A DNA stretch of 64,000 nt from Pseudocolwellia sp. AS88 (lineage in GTDB: Bacteria > Pseudomonadota > Gammaproteobacteria > Enterobacterales > Alteromonadaceae): assembly GCF_030551755.1 (NCBI RefSeq), contig NZ_JAUPEC010000019.1:1-64000 (forward strand), in the 5' to 3' direction. Both the position numbers and the translations under genes were made by a program. How positions within the stretch are numbered: position 1 is the stretch's first letter; the number at the start of each line of letters is the position of its first letter. This document shows, piece after piece, positions 53,597-62,937 of the stretch. The notes beneath the pieces were generated by a model, which was not told the DNA's origin, searched no databases, and was given only the letters and a program-made list of their open reading frames with translations.

Positions 53597-56408
53597 GTAT
53601 GTACCACTTTTTTAACATAGCTCTTAAGTCGGATAACTGAATAGGTTTACTGAGAAAATCATTCATACCAGATTCTATGCAATACTCAGCATCACCGCTC
53701 ATTGCAGCCCCAGTTACAGCAATAATATTAATTGCTTTAGCATTTTTAGCTTTTTCAATTTCTCTGATTTGTTTAGTCATTTCATAGCCGTCTATATTAG
53801 GCATGTGACAATCAGTTAATATAAGTTGATAAGTACCTTCTTCCCACATTACGCGGCCTTGTAAACCGTCGTCAGCAAGTTCACAACTATATCCAAGTCT
53901 TTCAAGTTGCTTAACAATAAGCTTTTGATTTAAGGGGTTGTCTTCAACAACCAAAATATCAATGTTTTGAGCTTTTTTATCTGCTGGTGCAGCGTCAATC
54001 TCGAAATCAAAATCAAGCTCTTCTAATCCTAAAGAGTCTTCATCTTCTTGCAGATCAAGTTCTAAAGAGCTTAAATCTAGATCATCTAGGTTTAGTTCGA
54101 AGCCGCTTTGCCAAGTGTGTTGTATACATTGAACAAGTTGTATCCTTGTCATAGGTTCAGAACAACTAACACGGACACCTTTGAAAAACTGTCTAGCTTC
54201 ATCGATATATTTTCTGTTTACAGCAATAGTGATACGGCTAGTACTGGTCATTTCATTTAGCAGTTTGGATACTCTTTGTTTATTTTCTTCATCTTGATTT
54301 AACAAAATGAAAAGTACATCAAAACTTGTTTGTGCTGTTAAATATTCATCAAGTGAATATGAGTTAACATTCGCGCCTTCATATTCTAGGTAATCTTTAA
54401 AGCTATCTGATTTGTTTTTAGTGTCTTTATTGCAGTTGATGATAGAAACACGAATATTGGAAAGTGATTCTATATCCATAGCTCGTGTTTCTTGGGAATT
54501 TAAGAAAGGAATTTCAGTATCAAAACATGAACCTTTGCCTTTTTCACTGGTAAGAGTAATTTTACCACCCATTATTTCAGTGAGCTTTCCACATATGGCT
54601 AAACCTAACCCCGTTCCTCCATATTTTCTGGTGGTAGAACGTTCCGCTTGAATAAATGGGTTAAACAGTTTGGCTTGTGTCTCTTTGTCTATCCCAATAC
54701 CATTATCTATAACTTTTAAACTAATAACGTTTGTTGAGTTATTTTTTCTAGTAACTTTGGTAACTAAACTTACTTTGCCAGGTTTTTTTATTGATGAGCT
54801 AGTAAATTTTAAGGCATTTCCGATGAGGTTAAATAGAATTTGTCTTACCCGCATTGGGTCGCCTTTGATAAACATTGGTGTTTTCGGATCTTCATCAACC
54901 TGTAAAGTGATATCTCGTTTAATTGCCACAGGAATAAACACTTTAATAACGTTATCAATAATTTCTGATATTGAGAAAACACGATCTTCTAAAACAAGTT
55001 TACCTGCCTCTATTTTGTTAATATCGAGTATATCATTTAATATAAATACTAAGTTTTCGGCAGAGGTTTTTGCTGTATCTATTAAGTCTTTTGATTCGTG
55101 AGTTTGCTTAGTACCTGTTAGTAGGTCTAATGATCCAATAACGCCATTCATCGGTGTTCTCAGCTCATGACTCATCATAGATAAGAAATCAGACTTTATT
55201 TGACTGGCATTTTCGGCATGCTCTTTTGCCTTAATAAGTTCTTTTGTTCGATCTGCTACACTTTCTTCAAGCTTAGTGTTCATCTCTTTCAGCTTCAATT
55301 CAGCATTATGTATTTCAGTCTCATCAATACATATACCATCAATACGATAAATATTACCTATATCATCGTAAACAGCACGTCCAATACTTTGAAAATACTT
55401 AATTGTTTTGTCTTTTAGAATCACGCGGAACTTGTTGCTAACATCTTCACCAGTTTCAAGTGTATGTTGCGTAATTCGCTTCATTTCATCTACGTCATCA
55501 GGGTGAATAGATGCCATCCACTTGCCAATATCACCTACATCTTCATTCGCTAAACCCACCATTTCATTAGCGTAAAGATCCCAGGTGAAATCTAATTTGT
55601 CATCAATACTTTTAATACACCATGTACCAATTTTTCCTGCTTTCATGGTGATATTTTTACTTTCTATAGCATTATTTAATTCGTTAAGTATTTGCTTATT
55701 TAAAGTGTAGTCAGTAAGGGTACCTATAATTGTTTTTGGCTCACCATTTTCAAAAAAGAGTTTGCCTTTAATATTGAACCAATAAGTTTGATCCTTAATG
55801 ACCATTCTAAATTCAAAATCTAGTGGGGAGTTAGATTGGATATGAGATTTGAAAAATATCTCAAATAGTAATAAATCTTCATGATAAATAGATTGTTGAA
55901 ACATATCCCAAGTGAAACTTTCATTTGGGTTGATTTGCAATAATTCTTTAAATTTTTGTGAGAATACAGCGACATCAGATTTTATATCTAATTCCCAGAT
56001 ACCGATATTACTGCTTTCAATTGAATTAATTAATCTTGATAGGTAAATGTTTTCTTGTTGGTACTTATGTTGAGAACTTTCATCAGCTGTAAGTATTATT
56101 ATTTGAAATTGATTATCAATTATCGGACTAATATTCGCTTTGTAGATATTAGATGTATTTGCTTGGTTAATAGATAGGAACATGGAAGACAGCTCATCAG
56201 TGTTATTGATGATTTTATCTTGGGATATACGTGTACCCACTAAAGAAAAAAGATCAAATAAAGAGCTGTTGTCTTTTGGCTGTGTATTTAAATCTAATAG
56301 TTTTAACGCCAATTCATTGAAGGCAATTATCTGAAGGTTGTCAGTAACAGCTATCGACGGAAAAGGGATGTTTTGTATTTGTTTATTTGCTTCTTTTTTC
56401 ATTAACAT
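53589..56408 (-). CDS. PAS-domain hybrid histidine kinase
   Basis: A 939-residue kinase without obvious membrane segments. Order: PAS-like region (about 8-110), two to three PAS/PAC units (about 120-375; GTWCIKSIDDKLDFTWDLYANEMVGL), coiled coil (about 378-400), HisKA with His414 in MMSHELRTPMNG, HATPase (about 520-640) with NLIGNALKF, VIDNGIGID and YGGTGLGLAICG, a degenerate receiver (about 650-770), and a true receiver with Asp866 in LILTDCHMP. It should autophosphorylate and pass phosphate through Asp866 to the Hpt protein. The signal is cytoplasmic and unknown. The start could also be the third codon, also ATG. Confidence 0.92.
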   Translation of the reverse strand: MLMKKEANKQIQNIPFPSIAVTDNLQIIAFNELALKLLDLNTQPKDNSSLFDLFSLVGTRISQDKIINNTDELSSMFLSINQANTSNIYKANISPIIDNQFQIIILTADESSQHKYQQENIYLSRLINSIESSNIGIWELDIKSDVAVFSQKFKELLQINPNESFTWDMFQQSIYHEDLLLFEIFFKSHIQSNSPLDFEFRMVIKDQTYWFNIKGKLFFENGEPKTIIGTLTDYTLNKQILNELNNAIESKNITMKAGKIGTWCIKSIDDKLDFTWDLYANEMVGLANEDVGDIGKWMASIHPDDVDEMKRITQHTLETGEDVSNKFRVILKDKTIKYFQSIGRAVYDDIGNIYRIDGICIDETEIHNAELKLKEMNTKLEESVADRTKELIKAKEHAENASQIKSDFLSMMSHELRTPMNGVIGSLDLLTGTKQTHESKDLIDTAKTSAENLVFILNDILDINKIEAGKLVLEDRVFSISEIIDNVIKVFIPVAIKRDITLQVDEDPKTPMFIKGDPMRVRQILFNLIGNALKFTSSSIKKPGKVSLVTKVTRKNNSTNVISLKVIDNGIGIDKETQAKLFNPFIQAERSTTRKYGGTGLGLAICGKLTEIMGGKITLTSEKGKGSCFDTEIPFLNSQETRAMDIESLSNIRVSIINCNKDTKNKSDSFKDYLEYEGANVNSYSLDEYLTAQTSFDVLFILLNQDEENKQRVSKLLNEMTSTSRITIAVNRKYIDEARQFFKGVRVSCSEPMTRIQLVQCIQHTWQSGFELNLDDLDLSSLELDLQEDEDSLGLEELDFDFEIDAAPADKKAQNIDILVVEDNPLNQKLIVKQLERLGYSCELADDGLQGRVMWEEGTYQLILTDCHMPNIDGYEMTKQIREIEKAKNAKAINIIAVTGAAMSGDAEYCIESGMNDFLSKPIQLSDLRAMLKKWYIHD

Positions 56409-56569
56409 ACCTAATTAAATGATTTTTTTAATTAAAATTTATTTAATGGTTATGTTAAAAATATAGCAGTAAAACTGAATATATCTATTAATGGGCTAAA
56501 TATATTTCGATGTGCTTTTTAGAAGAGGGTATCTTGTGAATAGTAAATAGTTGTAACACTTTCCATGTG

Positions 56570-56749
56570 TTAATGAGTGAGATACATCATAACGATAAAA
56601 AATAAAATAATGACAGTATTAAAAGCAATAATGTAAGCAAAGCCTTTCCAGGCTGATTTAATAGAATACCCTTTAGAGTTTATATAACTCCACCAAATAA
56701 GGCACATAATTATAGGTAGTAAAAAAAATAATTTGATCATAGTTATCAT
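56570..56749 (-). CDS. Small membrane protein, 56-59 residues
   Basis: An open frame of 59 codons beginning MITMIKLFFLLPIIMCLIWW and ending IVMMYLTH. It has two hydrophobic helices (about 4-20 and 38-56) around a loop with SKGYSIKSAWKGF. An internal ATG at 56740 would give 56 residues. I recall similar two-helix proteins beside ampG in Alteromonadales, but cannot name a family. It lies between the hybrid kinase and ampG genes, both on the same strand. No strong ribosome-binding site. Confidence 0.6.
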   Translation of the reverse strand: MITMIKLFFLLPIIMCLIWWSYINSKGYSIKSAWKGFAYIIAFNTVIILFFIVMMYLTH

Positions 56750-56881
56750 TAATAATTAATTTGCATATCAATATCATAGCGTACTTGCTTGCTTTACACA
56801 CTTCAAGTTCTTTAACTAGCTCAATTTGTCTAAGTTATTTAATAAATGCTTTGCTAGAGAAGGTTTACTCCATTTCACAAT

Positions 56882-58480
56882 TTATTTAACGGATTCATTT
56901 TTGTTAATTAGCGCGGTTAAAGGTTTTCTTATCATGTATAAAAATAACAAACTAGGGATAACCATCACTGCTGTTAACACAAAGAATAGCGCCCAATTAC
57001 CATCTAGCCAATCAACCACGATCCCAGAATAAGAACCGAGCATTACTCGACCAAATGTACCTAAAGATACCATAAGTGCATATTGGCTAGCGGTAAACGT
57101 TTTATTACACAGAACTGAAATTAATGCGACAAAAGCAACAGAACCCCATGCAGAAGTAAAACCATCAACAAATACTGTACCAGCAAACAATAATTTATTA
57201 GGACCTACTAGTGCCATAACGGCAAATAGTAAGTTACTAGCACCCATAGCTATCCCACCAATAAATAAGCCCTTTAAAATTCCGTACCTAATAGTGAAAA
57301 CACTGCCAATTAATGAAAATACTATGGTAGTTGCCCAATTAAGCATTTTGGAATAGTAAGCAATATCACTATTTGAGAATCCTACCTCACGATAAAATAC
57401 GATAGACATACGACCTAAATATGCTTCACCAAGCTTAAATAAGAAAATAAATAATAAAATCGAGAGGGCGAGTTTTACTCCATTTCTATCAAAAAACTCT
57501 TGGATTGGTGCGACTAATGTTGTTAGTAACCAAGCTGTAATTCTATGAATCACGTTAGGAGCTTGATGAGTATCTAAGGGATGCATATTTCTAATCGTTA
57601 GATTTAAATGACCTAACTGTTGAATGAATATTACGAGTAGAAATACAATAAAAAGAGTTATAAAAGTAAAGCTAAAGTTATTAGGTATTAAGTTATCAGG
57701 CCAAGCAGGGTAGCCAATATTTGCGTAAATAATAGAGCCAAAAATAGCGGGTAGTATTAATAAAATATATAAAGGTTTAAGCCCTTGCTTAGGTAGTACT
57801 TTTAAGTAATTCGTTTGAATTAGATCAAGTTCAACTTCTCTATTATTACTCGGTTCTTTAACGATAAAGGTGGTTACCATCAATAGAGCCATAATACCTG
57901 AAAGAACTAAGAATGCGTCAGACCAATCCCAATTTGGGCTATCAACTAAGAGGAATGGAATACTCCCCAAACCAGCAAACCCTGTCCACCAACCAGCTGT
58001 AGCCATTGCTGAGCCAGCCGACATATAGTTGTTATGATCATCTGCCAGAATATCTATTCGATAAGCATCAATAGCGATATCTTGACTTGAGCCAAAGAAA
58101 GCAATAGTTAAACCTAAAAGAGCGACTAAACTTAGTTGTTCAGATACATTAACTTGGCTTAGTTGGTAGGTAGCTATAACCATAAATAATTGGGTGAACA
58201 TTATCCAACTTCGACGTTGGCCAAATTTTGAAGTAAGAAAAGGGATTTTTACTCTGTCAACAAAGGGGGACCATAAAAAATTGATACTGTAGGTCACAAA
58301 GATAAGACCAAAGAGTCCGATACTGGAGCGACTAAGCCCTTCGTCTTTTAGCCAGCCACTCATAGCTGACCCTGTCATCACCCAAGGGAAACCACTAGCG
58401 ATCCCAAAACAAAAAATACTGAGTAAACGTTTATCTTTAAAATAGCGAATTGTGTCAAAAAGAGAGTTGGAACTTGGCAT
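56882..58480 (-). CDS. ampG: AmpG-family muropeptide permease (MFS)
   Basis: A 532-residue major-facilitator protein with about 14 membrane segments; E. coli AmpG has 491. The start region SIFCFGIASGFPWVMTGSAMSGWLKDEGLSRSSIGLFGL and the phrase GSSQDIAIDAYRIDIL (about 130-145) are characteristic. AmpG brings anhydromuropeptides released from the wall back to the cytoplasm for recycling, and so affects AmpC induction where present. The neighbourhood ampG, yajG, bolA agrees with the E. coli order, which supports the call. Confidence 0.92.
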   Translation of the reverse strand: MPSSNSLFDTIRYFKDKRLLSIFCFGIASGFPWVMTGSAMSGWLKDEGLSRSSIGLFGLIFVTYSINFLWSPFVDRVKIPFLTSKFGQRRSWIMFTQLFMVIATYQLSQVNVSEQLSLVALLGLTIAFFGSSQDIAIDAYRIDILADDHNNYMSAGSAMATAGWWTGFAGLGSIPFLLVDSPNWDWSDAFLVLSGIMALLMVTTFIVKEPSNNREVELDLIQTNYLKVLPKQGLKPLYILLILPAIFGSIIYANIGYPAWPDNLIPNNFSFTFITLFIVFLLVIFIQQLGHLNLTIRNMHPLDTHQAPNVIHRITAWLLTTLVAPIQEFFDRNGVKLALSILLFIFLFKLGEAYLGRMSIVFYREVGFSNSDIAYYSKMLNWATTIVFSLIGSVFTIRYGILKGLFIGGIAMGASNLLFAVMALVGPNKLLFAGTVFVDGFTSAWGSVAFVALISVLCNKTFTASQYALMVSLGTFGRVMLGSYSGIVVDWLDGNWALFFVLTAVMVIPSLLFLYMIRKPLTALINKNESVK

Positions 58481-58589
58481 TCAGAAAATTCAAATAATAT
58501 TAAGTGGCACAAGCCTATCAGAGTGTTTGATATGAAAGAAGTGAATTATGATGATTGTTTATTTTCATTTGTTTTACTTACTTTAACTT

Positions 58590-58919
58590 TTAAGGAAGTG
58601 GTCTCCATCCTATACAATCCACAGGATAGCTTCCAGTGCCTCTAAAAAAGTCTATGCAGGTGGTAATTTCACTTTTAAAGTATAAATTATCATTAAGTGA
58701 ATGAGCTCCATGTAAACTTACCTCATGAATGACATGCCAAAATACTCTTTCTTTAGCATTATTTGGCGCTTCTTCTTTTATTTTAAGTAAAGTCCATTCA
58801 TCCATAGTATTTGATATAAATTCATCTAATTCTGTTGGATGTAATACATGGTTTAAAACCGCATTTATGTAATAAATCGATTGTGATATTTTCTCATCGA
58901 TAAATCTCTCAATTACCAT
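58590..58919 (-). CDS. Conserved-looking hypothetical protein
   Basis: A 109-residue soluble, acidic protein I do not recognise. The C-terminal half is the distinctive part: ERVFWHVIHEVSLHGAHSLN, then EITTCIDFFRGTGSYPVDCIGWRPLP, with two cysteines and two or three histidines that could bind a metal. The frame ends with a compact motif, not a random tail, and fills the gap between ampG and the cyclophilin gene. Probably its own transcript, 400 bases before the next gene. Confidence 0.6.
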   Translation of the reverse strand: MVIERFIDEKISQSIYYINAVLNHVLHPTELDEFISNTMDEWTLLKIKEEAPNNAKERVFWHVIHEVSLHGAHSLNDNLYFKSEITTCIDFFRGTGSYPVDCIGWRPLP

Positions 58920-59320
58920 TTTGATTCTCTTTTTTATATTTTGTTTATTATTTTTTCGAATCTTATTGATTAAAGCGTATTTATATACTGAGTATTACTT
59001 TATAACAATAAGACATAGTGATATGTATGGTTGAAAATATAGTAAAAGTCAAAAAAACACTGTTGTAAATAAGTCTTATTTGAATAATAGCATACCGTTT
59101 GGTATAAAAAAGAGTTTCTTTGTTATTTAATTGAACAGATAGGAAGTAAAGGGAGAATTAGATTGTTTTACTAATTAATTTAATATTAGTAGGAGAATAT
59201 TAAAAATAAAGCTTAAACAATCTGTAATTTATTATTATAAAGAGAAGGCTAAATTTTTATTAGCCTGAGAATAATCTTAAAAGGATTGCAAACTCAGACT
59301 AATAACATCTATAACTGATC
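58920..59320. other. Gap between two leftward genes
   Basis: About 400 AT-rich bases without a gene. On the right, AGGCTAA (59246-59252) pairs with TTAGCCT (59260-59266) and on the minus strand runs into TCTCTTTATAATAA, a moderate terminator for the cyclophilin operon. The left part should hold the promoter of the hypothetical gene; nothing else is visible. Confidence 0.55.
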
Positions 59321-59917
59321 TCATTCAGCAGCTAGTAGAGTCGCTTTAATTAATATTATTGGTTTTACAGGTACATCACTCCATGACATTTCAGCATTAA
59401 AATCTGTTTCAACTTTTGCCATAGATTCAATTACCTCTAATCCCTCTGTAATATTACCAAATACAGCATAACCCCAACGTCTACCTGGATCTAAATTAGT
59501 ATTGTCTTTTACATTAAAAAAGAATTGACGATTGGCTGTATGCGGCTTGGATTCTTTAGCCATCGCTATGGTACCCATTTCATTTTTTAGGCCATTTCCT
59601 GACTCATTAATTATATTATTATTCACTTTTTTTATAGTGAAGTTAGGATCATAACCACCACCTTGCACAATAAAATCAGCTAAAACACGATGAAAAATAG
59701 TATTGTCATATTCACCATTAACAACATAAGTTAAAAAGTTATTTACCGTGATAGGGGCTTTGGTGCGATCTAATTCAACAATAATATTTCCCATAGAGGT
59801 TTCAAGTTTTACTTTTGGAAAAATATTGTAGGGATCTATCTCTGTTTCTTTAGCTTGTGAGGCGTTAGAGCATAAAATGATTAAGCTCATAAGGAATATT
59901 AAAATTTTTTTATTCAT
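59321..59917 (-). CDS. Exported cyclophilin-type peptidyl-prolyl isomerase
   Basis: A 198-residue protein with a signal peptide (about 1-22, ending SNASQAKE) and a cyclophilin domain. Typical stretches: VKLETSMGNIIVELDRTKAPITVNNFLTYV, FHRVLADFIVQGGGYDPNF (catalytic Arg and Gln), GTIAMAKESKPHTANRQFFFNVKDN, GYAVFGNITEGLEVIE. It is the size of E. coli PpiA (190) and should act in the periplasm. It lies 53 bases after yajG and is likely the last gene of the rlmG-yajG transcript. Confidence 0.92.
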   Translation of the reverse strand: MNKKILIFLMSLIILCSNASQAKETEIDPYNIFPKVKLETSMGNIIVELDRTKAPITVNNFLTYVVNGEYDNTIFHRVLADFIVQGGGYDPNFTIKKVNNNIINESGNGLKNEMGTIAMAKESKPHTANRQFFFNVKDNTNLDPGRRWGYAVFGNITEGLEVIESMAKVETDFNAEMSWSDVPVKPIILIKATLLAAE

Positions 59918-59970
59918 AAAAAATGTGTGCCTGAGTTATTAAAATATTTTATAAACATCTTCAGATGACT

Positions 59971-60552
59971 TTAAAAAGTGTTACCTGGAGTTTTAATTGC
60001 ACTTTGTATTTCAACGTTATTCGTTATTTTAACTAAAGTAGCCGCAAGTTGATTATTAAAGTCTCTCTCTAAAACTGCGATATCTGCTTTTAAAGGTCCA
60101 TTACTACTTCCAGATATATTAAAGTTTTTAGTTAAAACGGTATCACCATTTCTTACGAGCACTTTTAGCGCTATGGTATTTTGAGCCTTGTAACTTACTA
60201 AACTTTGTTGAACATTAATAAGGGCGTTATCAATAATAATATCGACTTGTACATTAGAAAATGTGTCTATACCCAACCCCTGCTGACGAAATACAGGGCT
60301 AATTGTTTCTTTTATAATGCTCGTTAAGCTACTTTGGCTTGATAATAATTTAGCAGGTTCATCATCTTTTATTATTTGAACTATATAATTACTGCTACGT
60401 TGATCTGAAACATTAAGTTGTATTTTGTTATCAAAATATACACCTTTTGAATAACCTATAAGTTCGGGTGAAACAACAACGTATTTTGGTGCCGTTGAAC
60501 AAGCACTGATCATGCTCATTAAACCTAGTGTTAATAATAATCTTAATTTCAT
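59971..60552 (-). CDS. yajG: YajG-family lipoprotein
   Basis: A 193-residue lipoprotein. Signal peptide with lipobox ISAC, Cys18, then STAPKYVVVSPELIG. The body, with LNVSDQRSSNYIVQI and the end AATLVKITNNVEIQSAI, matches E. coli YajG (192 residues), whose function is unknown. In E. coli yajG sits between ampG and bolA; the same neighbours are near here. Its ATG overlaps the rlmG stop by four bases, so the two are coupled. Confidence 0.88.
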   Translation of the reverse strand: MKLRLLLTLGLMSMISACSTAPKYVVVSPELIGYSKGVYFDNKIQLNVSDQRSSNYIVQIIKDDEPAKLLSSQSSLTSIIKETISPVFRQQGLGIDTFSNVQVDIIIDNALINVQQSLVSYKAQNTIALKVLVRNGDTVLTKNFNISGSSNGPLKADIAVLERDFNNQLAATLVKITNNVEIQSAIKTPGNTF

Positions 60553-61715
60553 CGTTTTATTGCCGCCGTAGTTACAAATTTATCGTTGCTAGCTATCAAT
60601 TTTTCATTACCGAAAATTCGTTGTAATTTAATATGATAAGCCAATTGACGGTTACCTATAATACGTAACTCGCCACCTTTCTTTAAAACTCTATAGCTAT
60701 CTTTAAACATTTGCCAAGCTATATGATCTGTTGTTGCTGTTTGTTGATGAAAAGGAGGATTACACAAAACAATATCCACGCTATTACTTTCAACATTACT
60801 AAGACAATCATTTACGTTAAAGGTGCAGTTTTCAGCTAAATTTGGAAAATTAGCTACTATATTGTTTTCTGCAGATTTGATTGCCATAAATGATTCATCA
60901 TAAAAATGAATTTTACATTCAGGCTGCTGATCTAAAACAGATAAACCGATAACTCCATTACCGCAACCTAAATCTACAACAGTTGAGCCTGTTGGAACTA
61001 AAGGTAGATTCTCAATAAAATAGCGACCACCTATATCAAGTTTCTCTCTTGAATAAACATTTGAGTAATTTGAGATAGTAAAGTTTTTCTCTTTATTTTG
61101 AACAGAAGGCATTTCCCAAATTGTTGGGAAAGGCGATTTAGTTTGAGTTTTATGATCAATTTCAGAGAAAACTAAACGTGCTTTTTTAACGGCCAAAGAG
61201 GTTTTGGTTGCGCCTAAATATTTTTCAAATAATTTTAACGTAGAACTATGTATTTCTTTAGCTCTGTCTGCAGCAATAAAAACTGTTGTTTCAGAAAAAG
61301 TGTTATTTATTTGAATAAGTTGGTCAATCAAAAATGATTTTGTTTTAGGTATTTTATAAAGGATTAAATCAATATTTTTAGGTAGCTCATCTGTGCTTGT
61401 TAGATAATTAATGTTGTTGGTATTAATTGAGTTTTTCTCAATATTTAATTTTATGCCTTGTTGGCTTATGTAAGAGTCATTTACACAATAAACATTATGT
61501 TCAGATAAATTACATGTTAAAGCGCCAAAAGCATCATTAAAAATAACAATGTTTTTAGGTGAATCGCTAAGCTTAATGTCGTCAAAGTCGCTGTTTAAAT
61601 AATTAATTATATATTCATCAGCAGCATCCCAAGCTTGCAAACTCCGGTTAACTTGCCCTAAAGGAAAACGTTCTAAAAAAAGGTTTTTATCATTAAAAAT
61701 GAAAGGGCTAATCAT
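60549..61715 (-). CDS. rlmG: 23S rRNA (guanine-N2) methyltransferase RlmG
   Basis: A 388-residue methyltransferase with the two-domain RlmG plan: a decayed N-terminal methyltransferase-like domain (about 1-190) and a catalytic C-terminal one (about 195-388). The SAM site is VVDLGCGNGVIGLSVL (about 242-257) and the catalytic motif is LCNPPFHQQ (about 312-320). The opening LERFPLGQVNRSLQAWDAADEYI follows the E. coli protein closely. It methylates G1835 (E. coli numbering) in 23S rRNA. It is divergent from bolA with a 222-base gap. Confidence 0.94.
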   Translation of the reverse strand: MISPFIFNDKNLFLERFPLGQVNRSLQAWDAADEYIINYLNSDFDDIKLSDSPKNIVIFNDAFGALTCNLSEHNVYCVNDSYISQQGIKLNIEKNSINTNNINYLTSTDELPKNIDLILYKIPKTKSFLIDQLIQINNTFSETTVFIAADRAKEIHSSTLKLFEKYLGATKTSLAVKKARLVFSEIDHKTQTKSPFPTIWEMPSVQNKEKNFTISNYSNVYSREKLDIGGRYFIENLPLVPTGSTVVDLGCGNGVIGLSVLDQQPECKIHFYDESFMAIKSAENNIVANFPNLAENCTFNVNDCLSNVESNSVDIVLCNPPFHQQTATTDHIAWQMFKDSYRVLKKGGELRIIGNRQLAYHIKLQRIFGNEKLIASNDKFVTTAAIKR

Positions 61716-61937
61716 ATTAAAAACTTACAACGAAAGGCAAAAATATAAGAGGTGACTATTGTGTCAAAAATTCAGGTTTGCTGCCAGTTGAATCTAAGAT
61801 AAAAAATTTAAACTATTTATCTATGTTAAACACATATTTAGTAAATAACTGGCGTTTTTATTTTTTATTTTATGGTGAAATTAGGTTTTTGAACTAACCT
61901 TAATTACAAACATATAAAAATAGATCTGAGGGAAAAT

Positions 61938-62258
61938 ATGACTATTGAATTGCTAATAGAAAAAAAGCTTATTAATGCATTTTCTCCGCTGCATATAGAT
62001 ATAACGAAAGAAGATTTATTGTTTGAATTACCCAATACGGAGCAATTTCATTTTAACGTTGTTATTATTTCAACGCAATTTGAGGGGCTTAGGATAAAGG
62101 AAAGGCATGAGGCCATTAATCGTATTTTAGTTAAAGAGTTAATTGAAAATATACCTGTATTAACACTCCACACCTACACAGAAAAAGAGTGGATTTATAA
62201 ATACTCTTCGTTACCTTTGTTTATGCACTCAACTTATACAAGTCGAGAAATAGCATAG
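61938..62258 (+). CDS. bolA: BolA-family protein
   Basis: A 106-residue BolA protein. IEKKLINAFSPLHIDI is the first helix and strand; HFNVVIISTQFEGLRIKERHEAINRIL holds the conserved loop and helix-turn-helix-like segment, with the invariant KERHE/RHxxI pattern; VLTLHTYTEKEWIYK ends the domain. BolA proteins act with monothiol glutaredoxins in iron-sulphur handling and affect morphology genes. GAGGGAAAAT precedes the ATG. Divergent from rlmG. Confidence 0.93.
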   Translation: MTIELLIEKKLINAFSPLHIDITKEDLLFELPNTEQFHFNVVIISTQFEGLRIKERHEAINRILVKELIENIPVLTLHTYTEKEWIYKYSSLPLFMHSTYTSREIA

Positions 62259-62937
62259 AACATGTACTTTAGTCTTAATTAAACGTTATGTTGTTGGTGA
62301 AAAACTTAAGACTTTTTCATGATAATAGCTATGGTATTAATTCATTTCATTTTAATTTTTTGAAGCTCAATTATATTTAGTCATTTGAAATAAAAATAAG
62401 CAGCATTGCCATAACATTTTGATTTCTATTTACTTACTTCAAACATTGATTCATTTCACACTACTCAATTATAATCACTTACTTAAATCTTCAGTAAAGA
62501 GTCGATTATTGTGCCATCACATTTGAAATCTCATTAAAGTGTTTCAAAAGTAGTTGAAGTGACTATTTTTAAGAATGAGTGTGATTATTGAAAGGCACTT
62601 TTAAAAGGTGTTAACTTCATAAGTTTAATTGTTAATGTACTTTTTAGTTTGACTAAACTTTTTAGCAAATGCTCGCGATAATAAAGACTTAACATTAAAA
62701 AATATTTACGATATAGATAAATATAATCAGCAAAGTGTCACACTTTTCGTTACACTTCGCCTAATTGCCAATAGAAGTCATGAATTTATTGATTTTGATG
62801 AAGTAAATAGTTCATTTTTTGTTGGTTTAGCTAACTGCTCGTACCTCTTATTTTATTTAGCGGAGTAAACTATGCTCCATAAAATGAAGAGTAATTATCG
62901 AGCTCATTAATCGATAACATATATATAAGGTTTTTTT
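62259..62937. other. Long gap between bolA and fabV
   Basis: About 680 AT-rich bases with no convincing reading frame. AAAGTGTCACACTTT (62732-62746) is a near-perfect palindrome with a further TTACACTTCG beside it, about 200 bases before the fabV start. TTTAGTTTGACTAAACTTTTT-like symmetry is seen near 62643-62663. The fabV promoter and perhaps an untranslated leader lie here. Confidence 0.5.
62732..62746. promoter_or_regulatory. Candidate operator upstream of fabV
   Basis: AAAGTGTCACACTTT is symmetric except at the central base, and the ACACTT half-site recurs at 62751-62756. Such symmetry suggests a dimeric repressor, possibly a fatty-acid regulator, but I cannot identify it. Confidence 0.4.
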
